A stretch of 64,000 nucleotides of DNA from Lachnospiraceae bacterium 28-4 (GCA_000403275.2 KE159598.1:894356-958355); one strand, 5' to 3'. Shown: positions 45,034 to 54,488, counted from the stretch's first letter. Notes: generated by a model not told the origin, from the letters alone. A program made the numbers and translations.

Positions 45034-45052
45034 TAAAAAGAACAAATGTTCT
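45015..45052 (+). promoter_or_regulatory. Two LexA/SOS boxes in the recA promoter
   Basis: AGAACAAATGTTCT at 45039-45052 is a perfect palindrome matching the Gram-positive GAAC-N4-GTTC consensus. CGAACATTTGTTTT at 45015-45028 matches one half perfectly and the other partly. Both positions would block RNA polymerase, as expected for recA autoregulation by LexA. Confidence 0.85.
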
Positions 45053-45163
45053 TGATCTTTGTAATCAGGCATACGTAGAAGGTACGTTTGTAAATCGTAT
45101 ATTTTAAGTAAAAATTATAAAATTAAGTAAAAATTATAAAAAGGACAAGGAGAAAGGTTTCAG

Positions 45164-46258
45164 ATGGAGAGAGAAGAGAAATTAAAAGCATTGGATGCGG
45201 CGTTGGTACATATAGAGAAGCAATACGGGAAAGGCGCTGTGATGAAGCTGGGCGACTCCAGCGCGCAGATGAACGTGGAGACGATACCGACAGGTTCTTT
45301 AAGCCTGGATCTGGCATTGGGGCTGGGCGGTATACCCAAGGGAAGGATTGTTGAGATTTACGGACCGGAATCCAGCGGTAAGACGACCGTAACTTTGCAT
45401 ATGATTGCGGAAGTGCAGAAAAAAGGCGGAATTGCAGGATTTATTGATGCCGAACATGCTCTGGATCCGGTATATGCAAAAAATATAGGGGTAGATGTGG
45501 ACAATTTATATATATCCCAGCCGGATAACGGAGAACAGGCATTGGAAATTACGGAAACCATGGTACGTTCCGGTGCTGTTGATATTGTGGTAGTGGATTC
45601 CGTGGCTGCTTTGGTGCCGAAAGCGGAGATCGACGGAGACATGGGAGACAGCCATGTAGGACTCCATGCCCGCCTGATGTCCCAGGCGCTGCGCAAGCTT
45701 ACGGCAGTGATCAGCAAATCAAATTGTACGGTAATATTTATTAATCAGTTACGTGAAAAGGTAGGAGTGATGTTCGGAAATCCGGAAACTACTACAGGGG
45801 GCCGGGCATTAAAGTTTTATTCCTCCGTGCGGCTGGATGTAAGAAGAATAGAGTCTTTAAAACAAAGCGGGGAAGTGATTGGAAACAGGACAAGGGTTAA
45901 AGTTGTAAAAAACAAGATCGCTCCTCCATTTAAGGAAGCGGAATTTGACATTATGTTTGGGGAAGGAATTTCTGCGGTAGGGGATATTCTGGATCTGGCG
46001 GCGGAAAACGGCATTATTAATAAGAGCGGTGCATGGTATGCATATGGAGGAAATAAGATCGGCCAGGGACGGGAAAATGCCAAACAGTATTTGAAAGACA
46101 ATCCTGAAATATGTAAAGAGGTGGAGCATAAAGTAAGAAGCCACTTTGGTTTGGAAAAAGATATGGAAGTGATGGAAGCAGAGACGCCAGCGGCTCCTGT
46201 GGAAAAAAAGCGGGCGACGAAGGCTGAGAAAGCAGCGCAGAAACGGGGAGAGGAATGA
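45164..46258 (+). CDS. recA: Recombinase RecA
   Basis: RecA forms filaments on ssDNA, drives strand exchange and stimulates LexA cleavage. The 364-residue protein has Walker [10 protein letters not shown] (residues 67-75), Walker [17 protein letters not shown], the L2 region [22 protein letters not shown], and an acidic tail with a Lys-rich end. The recA-recX overlap is conserved. ATG with AAGGAG upstream. Confidence 0.98.
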   Translation: MEREEKLKALDAALVHIEKQYGKGAVMKLGDSSAQMNVETIPTGSLSLDLALGLGGIPKGRIVEIYGPESSGKTTVTLHMIAEVQKKGGIAGFIDAEHALDPVYAKNIGVDVDNLYISQPDNGEQALEITETMVRSGAVDIVVVDSVAALVPKAEIDGDMGDSHVGLHARLMSQALRKLTAVISKSNCTVIFINQLREKVGVMFGNPETTTGGRALKFYSSVRLDVRRIESLKQSGEVIGNRTRVKVVKNKIAPPFKEAEFDIMFGEGISAVGDILDLAAENGIINKSGAWYAYGGNKIGQGRENAKQYLKDNPEICKEVEHKVRSHFGLEKDMEVMEAETPAAPVEKKRATKAEKAAQKRGEE

Positions 46259-46878
46259 CGGTAACAGGAATTGAGGAAATAAACAATAAAAAAATCAGAG
46301 TATTTATTGATAATGAGTTCGCCTTTGTGTTATACAAAGGCGAACTGCGTCTTTACGGGATAAGGGAAGGGAAAGAAATTGGAGAAGAGGAATATTTGGA
46401 GATTACGGGAAAGATATTGCCGAAGAGGGCGAAGCTCAGAAGCATGAATCTTTTGAAAAGCCGGGCATATACGGAAAAGCAGCTCAGGGATAAGCTGGTA
46501 CAGGGGGAATATGGGGAAAATATTATTGAAGAAGCGATAGCATATGTGAGATCTTATGGATATATTGACGACAGGAAATATGCGGAGGACTTTATTTCCT
46601 GCCATATGGCGGACAGGAGCCGGAAAAAGATAGAGATGGATTTATACAGGAGGGGAATTGACAGGAAGATCATAGAGGAAATTATGGAACAGATGGAGGA
46701 GGAGGGGGAAGGGCCGGACGAATTTTTGTCGGCTCAAAAACTTCTTAAGAAAAAAAATTTTGACCCGAATACAGCCGGAAATAAAGAAAAACAGAAGATG
46801 TCGGCATTTTTATACAGAAAAGGATTCAATATGGACATAATAAGAAGAGTACTTTTACTTGACATAACATCAATTTAA
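46255..46878 (+). CDS. recX: Regulatory protein RecX
   Basis: RecX limits RecA filament growth. The 207-residue protein has the tandem three-helix RecX repeats ([41 protein letters not shown]). Its ATG overlaps the recA stop as ATGA, so the pair is under the same SOS control. Confidence 0.93.
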   Translation: MTVTGIEEINNKKIRVFIDNEFAFVLYKGELRLYGIREGKEIGEEEYLEITGKILPKRAKLRSMNLLKSRAYTEKQLRDKLVQGEYGENIIEEAIAYVRSYGYIDDRKYAEDFISCHMADRSRKKIEMDLYRRGIDRKIIEEIMEQMEEEGEGPDEFLSAQKLLKKKNFDPNTAGNKEKQKMSAFLYRKGFNMDIIRRVLLLDITSI

Positions 46879-46969
46879 GTTTAAAATTTAACTGTTGTAA
46901 AATCGCTTGTATTACATTCTATAATAGATAATAGTACAATGAAAACTAAATAAGGAGGTGCTCCTGTAC

Positions 46970-48514
46970 ATGGATGTTGTAATAGCGGTAATCGTGACTC
47001 TGATTATTTCGATACCAATATCTGCTGCGGCAGCGTCAGCCTACCGTAAGAAAGTCGTGGAATCCAAGATCGGCAATGCGGAGGATAAGGCGAGGGAGAT
47101 TATCGATGAGGCATTGAAAACTGCTGAGACAAAAAAACGGGAATCGCTGCTCGAGGTCAAGGAAGAATCCATTCGTACCAAAAACGAATTGGACAAGGAG
47201 ATCAAAGAGCGGAGAGCCGAAGCGCAGCGCTATGAGCGCAGGGTTCAGCAGAAAGAAGAGAACATCGATAAAAAAGCGGAAGCTATCGAGAAGAAGGAAG
47301 CAAGTTTAGCATCAAAAGAGGAAAATCTTGCTAAATTGCGGGAAGAAGTCGCGAAACTCAATGAACAGAGATTACAGGAACTGGAACGAATCTCAGGATT
47401 AACCTCCGATCAGGCAAAAGATTATTTGTTAAAAATTGTTGAAGATGAAGTGAAACACGAATCTGCTGTAATGATTAAAGAAATGGAAAGCAGAGCAAAG
47501 GAAGAAGCAGATAAGAAAGCGAAGGAATATGTGGTTTCTGCGATACAGAAGTGTGCGGCCGACCACGTGTCCGAGACGACGATATCTGTAGTGCAGCTTC
47601 CAAATGACGAAATGAAAGGACGGATTATAGGCAGGGAGGGAAGAAATATCAGAACTCTCGAAACGATGACCGGCGTCGATCTTATTATCGACGATACACC
47701 GGAAGCCGTTATCTTATCCGGTTTCGATCCGATTCGCCGTGAAGTGGCAAGAATTGCGCTGGAAAAATTAATTGTGGATGGACGTATCCATCCGGCAAGA
47801 ATTGAAGAAATGGTAGAAAAAGCGCAGAGAGAAGTCGAAGTAATGATAAAAGAAGAAGGTGAAGCGGCTACATTGGAAGTCGGCGTACATGGAATTCACC
47901 CGGAACTTATTAAATTACTTGGAAAGATGAAATTCAGAACCAGTTATGGTCAGAACGCTTTGAAGCATTCCATTGAAGTTGCCCAGTTATCCGGTTTATT
48001 AGCGGCGGAAATGGGATTGGATGTGAGAATGGCTAAGCGGGCAGGATTGCTTCACGACGTGGGCAAGGCTGTGGATCATGAAATGGAAGGTTCCCATATT
48101 CAGCTTGGCGTTGATCTTTGCAGAAAGTATAAGGAATCAGCGATCGTAATTAATGCGGTGGAATCTCATCATGGCGATGTGGAACCCCACTCTTTGATTG
48201 CGTGTCTTGTACAGGCTGCAGATACCATTTCGGCGGCAAGGCCAGGAGCGAGAAGAGAGACATTAGAGACATATACAAGCAGATTAAAACAATTAGAAGA
48301 TATTACAAATAATTTTAAAGGTGTTGATAAATCTTTTGCTATACAGGCGGGTAGAGAGATTCGTGTAATGGTAGTTCCAGAACAGATAACCGATGCGGAC
48401 ATGGTATTGTTGGCGAGGGATATCTCCAAGCAGATTGAAGCTGAACTGGAATATCCGGGCCAGATCAAAGTCAATGTCATCAGGGAATCAAGAGTCATTG
48501 ATTATGCGAAATAA
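46970..48514 (+). CDS. rny: Ribonuclease Y
   Basis: RNase Y is the membrane-anchored endoribonuclease that starts mRNA decay in many Firmicutes. The 514-residue protein has a membrane helix (about 2-22), a long coiled coil (about 30-200), a KH domain ([15 protein letters not shown]) and an HD domain with [20 protein letters not shown] 46970 follows GGAGG at a good distance; the upstream codons to 46958 include the Shine-Dalgarno. Confidence 0.96.
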   Translation: MDVVIAVIVTLIISIPISAAAASAYRKKVVESKIGNAEDKAREIIDEALKTAETKKRESLLEVKEESIRTKNELDKEIKERRAEAQRYERRVQQKEENIDKKAEAIEKKEASLASKEENLAKLREEVAKLNEQRLQELERISGLTSDQAKDYLLKIVEDEVKHESAVMIKEMESRAKEEADKKAKEYVVSAIQKCAADHVSETTISVVQLPNDEMKGRIIGREGRNIRTLETMTGVDLIIDDTPEAVILSGFDPIRREVARIALEKLIVDGRIHPARIEEMVEKAQREVEVMIKEEGEAATLEVGVHGIHPELIKLLGKMKFRTSYGQNALKHSIEVAQLSGLLAAEMGLDVRMAKRAGLLHDVGKAVDHEMEGSHIQLGVDLCRKYKESAIVINAVESHHGDVEPHSLIACLVQAADTISAARPGARRETLETYTSRLKQLEDITNNFKGVDKSFAIQAGREIRVMVVPEQITDADMVLLARDISKQIEAELEYPGQIKVNVIRESRVIDYAK

Positions 48515-48543
48515 GGAAGTATAATAAGACAAGATGAGGAAAG

Positions 48544-48582
48544 TATTGAGAATATAAGGTTTTCAATATTTTCCTTATTTTT
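48544..48582 (+). terminator. Terminator after rny
   Basis: TATTGAGAA pairs with TTTTCAATA (9 bp with a wobble) around TATAAGG, followed by a T-rich tail. Confidence 0.5.
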
Positions 48583-48618
48583 ATGAGAATATTTTTGCAC
48601 AAAAAAGTAAAAAAATTC

Positions 48619-48647
48619 TTGTGCTATTGAAAACCTTGTAGTAGAAT
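48619..48647 (+). promoter_or_regulatory. Promoter of the aminotransferase gene
   Basis: TTGTGC (48619-48624), 17 bp, TAGAAT (48642-48647), about 60 bp before the start codon. Confidence 0.6.
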
Positions 48648-48709
48648 ATACGGAGTGTATGATTGTATACGATAATCCAAAAAGTATTTTCAAAGGAGCA
48701 TGGTCGAAA

Positions 48710-49996
48710 ATGAAAGCATATGAGACGTTGAGCAAAGAGGAATTACTTCAACTGCATACTCAATTATTGAAAGAGTATGAAGATGCAAAGGGGAAGGGAT
48801 TGAAACTGGATATGTCCAGAGGGAAGCCTTCGATAGCGCAGATGAATATGGAAATGGGCATTATGGATGTGCTGGGGTCCGTTGCGGATTATCAGACAGA
48901 ATCCGGTGTGGACTGTAGGAATTATGGCCTTTTGGATGGTATTCCGGAGGCAAAAAAAATGATGGCGGCGATGATGGGGGCCGAAAGTACGGATAACGTT
49001 ATCGTATGCGGGAATTCCAGCCTTGCGATCATGTATGATGCGGTTTCCCGGTGCATGTCCCATGGTGTTTTGGGAAATACGCCGTGGTGTAAGTTGGATA
49101 AAGTAAAATTTTTGTGTCCGGTGCCCGGATATGACAGGCACTTTAAGATTACGGAACATTTTGGAATAGAGATGATATCGGTGCCGATGAAGGAAGACGG
49201 CCCGGATATGGATATGGTGGAGGAATTGGTAAGCACGGATGAGGCGGTAAAAGGCATATGGTGTGTGCCGAAATATTCCAATCCCCAAGGCTTCTCCTAT
49301 TCGGATGAGACAGTGAGAAGATTTGCAGCCCTGAAGCCGGCGGCAAAGGATTTTAGAATCTTTTGGGATAATGCATACGCGATTCATCATCTGTACGAGG
49401 ATAAACAGGATGAGATCCTGGACATACTGTCGGAGTGTGAAAAAGCAGGGAATGCGGATATGGTATATGAGTTTGTCTCCACTTCGAAGGTAAGCTTTCC
49501 AGGGGGCGGCGTTGCGGCGGTTGCGGCGTCTAAGGCAAATGTGGACGAGATATTAAGGTCCATGACAATTCAGACAATCGGATATGATAAAATAAATATG
49601 CTGCGCCATGTCAGATTTTTTAAAGATTTGGATGGGTTGAAGGAACATATGAGGAAACATTCGCAGATTCTGCGTCCTAAGTTCGAAGCGGTGCTGAAAG
49701 TATTGAATGATGAATTGGGCGGCCTCGGTATTGCTGAGTGGACGGAGCCGAAGGGCGGCTACTTTATTTCCTTTGAATCTATGGAAGGCTGTGCAAAGGA
49801 AATCGTAGCCAGATGCAAAGAGGCAGGAGTCGTACTGACCGGAGCAGGGGCGACATTTCCTTATGGAAAGGATCCAAAAGACAGCAATATACGTCTTGCG
49901 CCTACTTTTCCGACACAGGAAGAGCTGGAAGCAGCAGCCGATCTGTTCGTGCTTTGTGTGAAATTGGTAAGTGTGGAAAAGTTTTTAAGAGGATAG
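48710..49996 (+). CDS. PLP-dependent aminotransferase, aspartate/alanine-glyoxylate type
   Basis: A 428-residue class I/II aminotransferase (the Asp_aminotransf family with N-terminal LKLDMSRGKPSIAQMNM). PLP-binding residues include YSNPQG, WDNAYAIHHL and the Lys of STSKVSFPGGG; a C-terminal Arg is in NIRLAPTFP. Substrate is probably aspartate or an aromatic donor but is not certain. ATG 48710 with AAAGGAG about 11 nt upstream is used; the frame opens at 48659. Confidence 0.88.
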   Translation: MKAYETLSKEELLQLHTQLLKEYEDAKGKGLKLDMSRGKPSIAQMNMEMGIMDVLGSVADYQTESGVDCRNYGLLDGIPEAKKMMAAMMGAESTDNVIVCGNSSLAIMYDAVSRCMSHGVLGNTPWCKLDKVKFLCPVPGYDRHFKITEHFGIEMISVPMKEDGPDMDMVEELVSTDEAVKGIWCVPKYSNPQGFSYSDETVRRFAALKPAAKDFRIFWDNAYAIHHLYEDKQDEILDILSECEKAGNADMVYEFVSTSKVSFPGGGVAAVAASKANVDEILRSMTIQTIGYDKINMLRHVRFFKDLDGLKEHMRKHSQILRPKFEAVLKVLNDELGGLGIAEWTEPKGGYFISFESMEGCAKEIVARCKEAGVVLTGAGATFPYGKDPKDSNIRLAPTFPTQEELEAAADLFVLCVKLVSVEKFLRG

Positions 49997-50063
49997 GCAA
50001 CGGTAAAAGAGAAAGTATTTCTTAAAAGAATGATGGAAGATTGAAATTAAAAATTTTCAATTC

Positions 50064-50096
50064 CAAGTTTGTGTCCGCGCGGCATCCGCAAACTTG
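50064..50096 (+). repeat. Hairpin upstream of the NUDIX gene
   Basis: CAAGTTTG (50064-50071) pairs perfectly with CAAACTTG (50089-50096) around a G/C-rich 17-nt loop. It directly precedes the smaller hairpin at 50100. There is no T-run, so it is not a standard terminator. Confidence 0.6.
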
Positions 50097-50099
50097 AAA

Positions 50100-50118
50100 T
50101 GTGCGATAAAGCTGCGCA
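50100..50118 (+). promoter_or_regulatory. Small hairpin before the NUDIX gene with loop GATAAAGCT
   Basis: TGTGC (50100-50104) pairs with GCGCA (50114-50118), loop GATAAAGCT, then AGAAACGGGG. Compare 40097-40115 before rimO: same loop and downstream sequence, different stem. Confidence 0.6.
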
Positions 50119-50133
50119 GAAACGGGGTGAAAA

Positions 50134-50670
50134 ATGGCGGAGGAGTTTAAAAGGCTGAACCGGGAACTGGTTTATCATGGAGCGATCGTTGACTTTTACA
50201 AGGATACGGTTCAGGTTCCCAATGGAAATGTTGTAGAATGGGATTATATCGGCCATAAGGGCGCGGCGGCAGTAGTTCCTGTCAGGGAAGATGGAAAGCT
50301 GTTAATGGTAAGGCAATACCGCAACGCTTTGGATCGGTATACATTGGAAATTCCGGCGGGAGGTCTAAACGGTTCGGATGAGCCGACAAGGGATGCAGCT
50401 GCACGGGAACTGGAGGAGGAAACGGGATATCGTTCCGATGAACTGGAATGGCTGATTACGATCCGCACCACAGTGGCTTTCTGCAATGAAAAAATAGACA
50501 TTTATATGGCAAAAAATTTAATCAGAACAGAACAGCATTTGGATGAAGACGAATTTATCCATGTGGAAGCTTATTCCATAGAGGAACTGACCCAAATGAT
50601 CATGGAAGGCAAAATCGAGGATTCCAAAACGATTGCTGCCATTATGTGTTATAAGGACAAATACTTTTAA
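50134..50670 (+). CDS. nudF: NUDIX hydrolase, ADP-ribose pyrophosphatase type
   Basis: The 178-residue protein has a Nudix box with GGLNGSDEPTRDAAA followed by RELEEETGYR, preceded by PVREDGKLLMVRQYRNALDRYTLEIPAGG, the pattern of ADP-ribose pyrophosphatases. It hydrolyses ADP-ribose to AMP and ribose 5-phosphate by family. ACGGGG upstream of the ATG. Its end overlaps nothing; spoIIM follows 79 bp later. Confidence 0.9.
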   Translation: MAEEFKRLNRELVYHGAIVDFYKDTVQVPNGNVVEWDYIGHKGAAAVVPVREDGKLLMVRQYRNALDRYTLEIPAGGLNGSDEPTRDAAARELEEETGYRSDELEWLITIRTTVAFCNEKIDIYMAKNLIRTEQHLDEDEFIHVEAYSIEELTQMIMEGKIEDSKTIAAIMCYKDKYF

Positions 50671-50749
50671 GAACATAAAAAGGAATGAGTATGTATCGCC
50701 GGTGCCGGACATATATTATATAAATGTTACGGTGCCGGGGAGAAAAATA

Positions 50750-51358
50750 ATGCATTACATATATCGAACGGACAGCCGGCATATCAGCTGGCTGTATTTA
50801 TTTTTGGGAGGGTTTTTAATTGGCGTTTTTGCGATGAATATATGGAGGAATCTGTTTTTGCAGGATATGGAGCTGCTGAATGCGGCTTCCTTAAGCCGGC
50901 TGAGGTATTTGGAAGTGGATGGAGGCTCTTTCTTTTTATATGTGCTGAAGGAGAGGATAGGAACGGCATTTCTTTTATGCGTTCTGGCGACAACCTATAT
51001 CGGCATTTATGCGGTATCTTTTTTTGCTTTTTGGATGGGAACGATGGCAGGGGTTTTCTTATCCGTGGCGTCGATCCGTTATGGACTGAAAGGAATCGCA
51101 TTGATTGCGGCAGGTATTCTGCCGCAATATCTGCTGCTGGTTCCGGCTTGTATTATGCTGATGAGCTGGTGCTACCAGCTAAGCGCTGCCTTATATCATC
51201 CGGAAAAGGCAGCCGACTTCCGGTATGGAACGAAAAAGCAATATTTGATGCGAAAGGCGGCACAGTTCCTTGTGATACTTGGGATCATCATTATTGGCAG
51301 CGCAATGGAAAGCTATATCAATCCTATACTGCTCTCCGCATTTTTAAAAATATTTTAA
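50750..51358 (+). CDS. spoIIM: Stage II sporulation protein M-like protein
   Basis: A 202-residue membrane protein with five to six helices and the SpoIIM/DUF95 C-terminal ESYINPILL. SpoIIM, with SpoIID and SpoIIP, drives septal peptidoglycan removal during engulfment. The spoIID and spoIIP genes are not in the window. ATG 50750 follows GGGGAGAA. The frame runs open from 50633 over the nudF end. The 3' end is 14 bp from the convergent aroF. Confidence 0.85.
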   Translation: MHYIYRTDSRHISWLYLFLGGFLIGVFAMNIWRNLFLQDMELLNAASLSRLRYLEVDGGSFFLYVLKERIGTAFLLCVLATTYIGIYAVSFFAFWMGTMAGVFLSVASIRYGLKGIALIAAGILPQYLLLVPACIMLMSWCYQLSAALYHPEKAADFRYGTKKQYLMRKAAQFLVILGIIIIGSAMESYINPILLSAFLKIF

Positions 51359-51372
51359 TCACTGCGCCGGCT

Positions 51373-52401
51373 TTATATACTTTCGGCAAGGTCGTAAATA
51401 AGACGGCTGGAATCTTCCCAGCCAAGGCACGGATCGGTGATCGACCGGCCATAAACGCCTTCGCCGATTTTCTGGCAGCCTTCCTCAATATAACTTTCTA
51501 CCATAACTCCTTTTACCAGGTGATGGATGTCAGGGTTTAGTTTTCTGCTGTGCATAACTTCTTTTACAATACGTATCTGCTGCTTGAACTGTTTATTGGA
51601 GTTGTTATGGTTGGCATCGATGATGCAGGCGGGATTCTTCAGATCCCTTTCTGCGTAGAGGGAGAGGAGGGTATTTAAGTCTTCATAGTGGTAATTAGGA
51701 AGACTCCTTCCGTATTTGTTGACAGACCCTCTTAAGACCGTGTGCGTCAGGTCGTTGCCCGTAGTTTTCACTTCCCATCCTCTGTAAATAAAAGAATGGG
51801 GGTGCTGGGCCGCGTAGACGGAGTTCAGCATAATGGAAAAATCGCCGCTGGTGGGATTTTTCATTCCGGCAGGAACATCAAAGCCGCTGACGGTCAGCCT
51901 ATGCTGCTGATCTTCGACAGAACGTGCGCCGATGGCCACGTAGGAAAGAATGTCAGAGACATAACGCCAATTTTCGGGATACAACATTTCATCCGCCGCC
52001 GTCAGACCGGATTCGTCGATGGCGCGTATCTGCATTTTACGCATAGCGATCAGCCCGGCAAGGAAGTCGGGTTTTTTTTCAGGATTGGGCTGATGAACGA
52101 TACCTTTATAACCTTCTCCTGTAGTGCGCGGTTTATTAGTATAAATTCTGGGAATCAGGATAAGCCTGTCCTTCACCTGCTCATGCACTTTTGCCAGCCG
52201 GGTTACGTAGTCGCAGACGGCATCTTCGTTATCCGCGGAGCAGGGGCCGATAATGACAAGGAACTTATCGCTCTTTCCGGTAAGAACTTCCCGGATTTCC
52301 TTATCTCTTTGCTGCTTTAAAACTGCCAGTTTTTCCGGCACCGGAAATTCTTTCCTGATCTCATCCGGCGTGGGAAGTTTTTTTATGAATTCAAAGGACA
52401 T
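51373..52401 (-). CDS. aroF: 3-deoxy-7-phosphoheptulonate synthase (DAHP synthase, class I)
   Basis: Condenses phosphoenolpyruvate and erythrose 4-phosphate, the first step of aromatic amino-acid synthesis. The 342-residue protein has GPCSADNEDAV, RIYTNKPRTTGEGYKG, HSFIYRGWEVKTTGNDL and the metal-site DANHNNSNKQ. ATG 52401 follows GAAGGAGG. It is a single gene on the minus strand, with a long leader containing a 154-bp palindrome. Confidence 0.94.
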   Translation of the reverse strand: MSFEFIKKLPTPDEIRKEFPVPEKLAVLKQQRDKEIREVLTGKSDKFLVIIGPCSADNEDAVCDYVTRLAKVHEQVKDRLILIPRIYTNKPRTTGEGYKGIVHQPNPEKKPDFLAGLIAMRKMQIRAIDESGLTAADEMLYPENWRYVSDILSYVAIGARSVEDQQHRLTVSGFDVPAGMKNPTSGDFSIMLNSVYAAQHPHSFIYRGWEVKTTGNDLTHTVLRGSVNKYGRSLPNYHYEDLNTLLSLYAERDLKNPACIIDANHNNSNKQFKQQIRIVKEVMHSRKLNPDIHHLVKGVMVESYIEEGCQKIGEGVYGRSITDPCLGWEDSSRLIYDLAESI

Positions 52402-52457
52402 GGTTGTATGCCTCCTTCGTGTGTGGAATGAGTGGTTGTGAAAGGGGGTGTTGTGGA

Positions 52458-52611
52458 GATATTCTGAGCATATATTTTGTAAAAAGCTAATATGCCGAAC
52501 GCTCCGCGGAATCCGGTAAAGCAAAAACAATCGGGCAGAGGTCCTCTTGTTTTCCCGGTTTCCACTCCGCGGCATAAAAAAGCTTTTTACAAAATATATG
52601 CTCAGAATATC
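52458..52611 (-). repeat. 154-bp palindromic element in the aroF leader
   Basis: Perfect 31-bp outer arms (plus strand GATATTCTGAGCATATATTT... at 52458-52488, complement at 52581-52611). Inside lie further pairs: TATGCCG / CGGCATA, CCGCGG at both sides, and the apical AGAGGTCCTCT. It lies between the aroF promoter and start codon. No target duplication and no transposase. It could be a regulatory leader hairpin or a small mobile element. Confidence 0.8.
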
Positions 52612-52641
52612 CGCCAAAAGTATCGATTTCACAATCACCTC

Positions 52642-52670
52642 ATTATAATTCATCGAAAGGAGGTATGCAA
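52642..52670 (-). promoter_or_regulatory. aroF promoter
   Basis: On the minus strand TTGCAT (plus 52665-52670), 17 bp, TATAAT (plus 52642-52647). Transcription would read through the palindrome into aroF. Confidence 0.7.
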
Positions 52671-52719
52671 GGGTGCAAGATATAAATTTTTTGGAATTAT
52701 GGAATGGATTTAGCCGGTG

Positions 52720-53013
52720 AAAGTAAGCGGGGGAAGAAGCTGGGGCGGTTTGGGAAGCGGATGGATGGGGCGGGGATTTTCTGCCGTTACGTACAATCAG
52801 TAATTTTACTTATGAAATGATTGGAAAACCAGGGGAAACTTGCCACGGATGGCAAGTTTAGGAAGTAAGGACAGGATGTCCTTTGTTTCCGACCCGTCCG
52901 GTAAAATATTCTTTACTCATTTCATTAGTAAAATCTGATTGGAAGTTCCGGCAGAAAATCCCCGCCCCATCCATCCGCTTCCCAAACCGCCCCAGCTTCT
53001 TCTTCTGCTTACC
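52720..53013 (+). repeat. Structured intergenic repeat, copy 2
   Basis: Core (52795-52940) has AATTTTACTTATGAAAT / ATTTCATTAGTAAAAT, AAACTTGCCA / TGGCAAGTTT and AAGGACA-GGA-TGTCCTT inside a GGAA/TTCC stem. Outer arms are copy-specific: AAGAAGCTGGGGCGG, TTTGGGAAGCGGATGG, ATGGGGCGGGGATTTTCTGCC and their exact mirror at 52948-53003. It lies downstream of the flippase (53063, minus) and upstream of the aroF promoter. Confidence 0.88.
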
Positions 53014-53062
53014 TGCCTATCTTCCTACCTTCGCAAATGATATCCGGCCTATATTGCAAAGA

Positions 53063-54400
53063 TCACTTTATATATTTCCTGACAGCCAGTATGCAGAGCA
53101 TTGTTTGCAGGAGCTGGCTGGCGAGGAGTCCCCAGAGGTAGCCCTGGATGCCGAAAAGGGGGATGGCATAGAAAACGAACAGGAGGCGGAACAAAAGGCT
53201 CAACATGCTAAAGGCGAAAGTTTGCGCTGTTTTGCCGAGTCCGTTTAAAATGCTGTTTAAGGTGCTGGCAATATACAGGAAGGGGCAGATAAAGCTGAGG
53301 GTGAGGATAAAGCTGCCGGCGAGGGAGCTGTGGTAGAGGAGCGTTCCGGCCAGCCTTCCGAAGCAGAGAAAGAAGGCGGTACAGAGAAAACCGAGCAGCA
53401 GACAATATTGGATGGATTTCCGTACCGCCTTGCGGATTGTTCCTTGATTTCCGGTGGAGTCCGCTTCCGAAACGATGGGAAGGAGGAGGACGGAAATGGA
53501 GTTGGTAATGGCGGAGGGAAACAGGATCAGCGGGAGGGCCATTCCTGTCAGTACGCCGTATACGCTCAATGCTTTGGCATTATCATATCCGTAGCGCAAC
53601 AAACACTGCGGGATATAAATAGCCTCTATGCTTTGCAGGAAATTAATCAGGGTGCGGTTTAATGACAAAGGGACTGCCAGCGAGAGCAGACGCCCTGCAT
53701 TCTGCCGGAACGAGGAGACCGGCATTTTGATTTGGGAAATCAGCTGCTTAGAGGCGCTCAGGGAGTAAAAACGGCAGTAAATGGCGGTAAGGGATACGAG
53801 CATGGATGCCCCTTCGCCGATGACCAGACCGACGACCGCGAAGCTGATGGTCGGGGAATAACCGTTTGCCCTGTATATGGCATAGATAAAGTAAACGCTT
53901 CCTACGCGCACGATCTGTTCCGCAAGCTGCGTAAGGGAAGGAACCGCAGTTTTCCGAATACCATAAAAATAGCCGTTAATACAGGAATGAACCGTTGCCA
54001 TAGGGATTGAAAGGGAAATAATCCGCAGAAGAGAGGCGGTTCTCGGTTCAAACAGCAGTTTTTCGGCGATCGTATCGGAAAATATGTATATATATGCGGT
54101 GCAGACAGCGGACAGCAGCATGGAAATGCCAAAGCCGGTCAATAATGTACGGAAAGAGGAACGGTAATCACGGGTGGACGTTTCGCTCGCCACGTATTTT
54201 GATATGGCGGTCTGCATGCCGGATACGGTAATGGAAAAGGTGAGAGCGAGTACCGGGGAAGTAAGCTGGTAAAGGCCCATGCCTTCGGCTCCGAATACGC
54301 GGGATAAAAAGATACGGTAAAAAAAGCCGATAAAACGGCTGGCAAATCCTGTGATTGTGAGAATAATAGTACCGGTAATGAGAGGATTATTTTTCTTCAT
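53063..54400 (-). CDS. MurJ/SpoVB-type polysaccharide or lipid flippase (second copy)
   Basis: A 445-residue multipass membrane protein of the MOP superfamily. N-terminal TIILTITGFASRFIGFFYRIFLSRVFGAEGMGLYQLTSPV is typical of SpoVB-like proteins, and it has about 12-14 helices. SpoVB takes part in spore cortex synthesis in Bacillus. The ATG at 54400 has only a weak ribosome-binding site. It is divergent from the nifS operon. Homolog at 29681-31369 is longer and less similar. Confidence 0.85.
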   Translation of the reverse strand: MKKNNPLITGTIILTITGFASRFIGFFYRIFLSRVFGAEGMGLYQLTSPVLALTFSITVSGMQTAISKYVASETSTRDYRSSFRTLLTGFGISMLLSAVCTAYIYIFSDTIAEKLLFEPRTASLLRIISLSIPMATVHSCINGYFYGIRKTAVPSLTQLAEQIVRVGSVYFIYAIYRANGYSPTISFAVVGLVIGEGASMLVSLTAIYCRFYSLSASKQLISQIKMPVSSFRQNAGRLLSLAVPLSLNRTLINFLQSIEAIYIPQCLLRYGYDNAKALSVYGVLTGMALPLILFPSAITNSISVLLLPIVSEADSTGNQGTIRKAVRKSIQYCLLLGFLCTAFFLCFGRLAGTLLYHSSLAGSFILTLSFICPFLYIASTLNSILNGLGKTAQTFAFSMLSLLFRLLFVFYAIPLFGIQGYLWGLLASQLLQTMLCILAVRKYIK

Positions 54401-54449
54401 GCATAACCTGTATAGGGAATTTGTTTATAAATATATGCGGCCCGTTTTA

Positions 54450-54478
54450 TTGACAGAACAGGGGAGGAGTGGTATAGT
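54450..54478 (+). promoter_or_regulatory. Promoter of the nifS operon
   Basis: TTGACA (54450-54455), 17 bp, TATAGT (54473-54478). Confidence 0.82.
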
Positions 54479-54488
54479 GAAAACACTT

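Noticed and set aside
52402-52650. T-box or aromatic amino-acid riboswitch in the aroF leader
   Set aside because: No T-box sequence or specifier loop is visible; the palindrome explains the structure.
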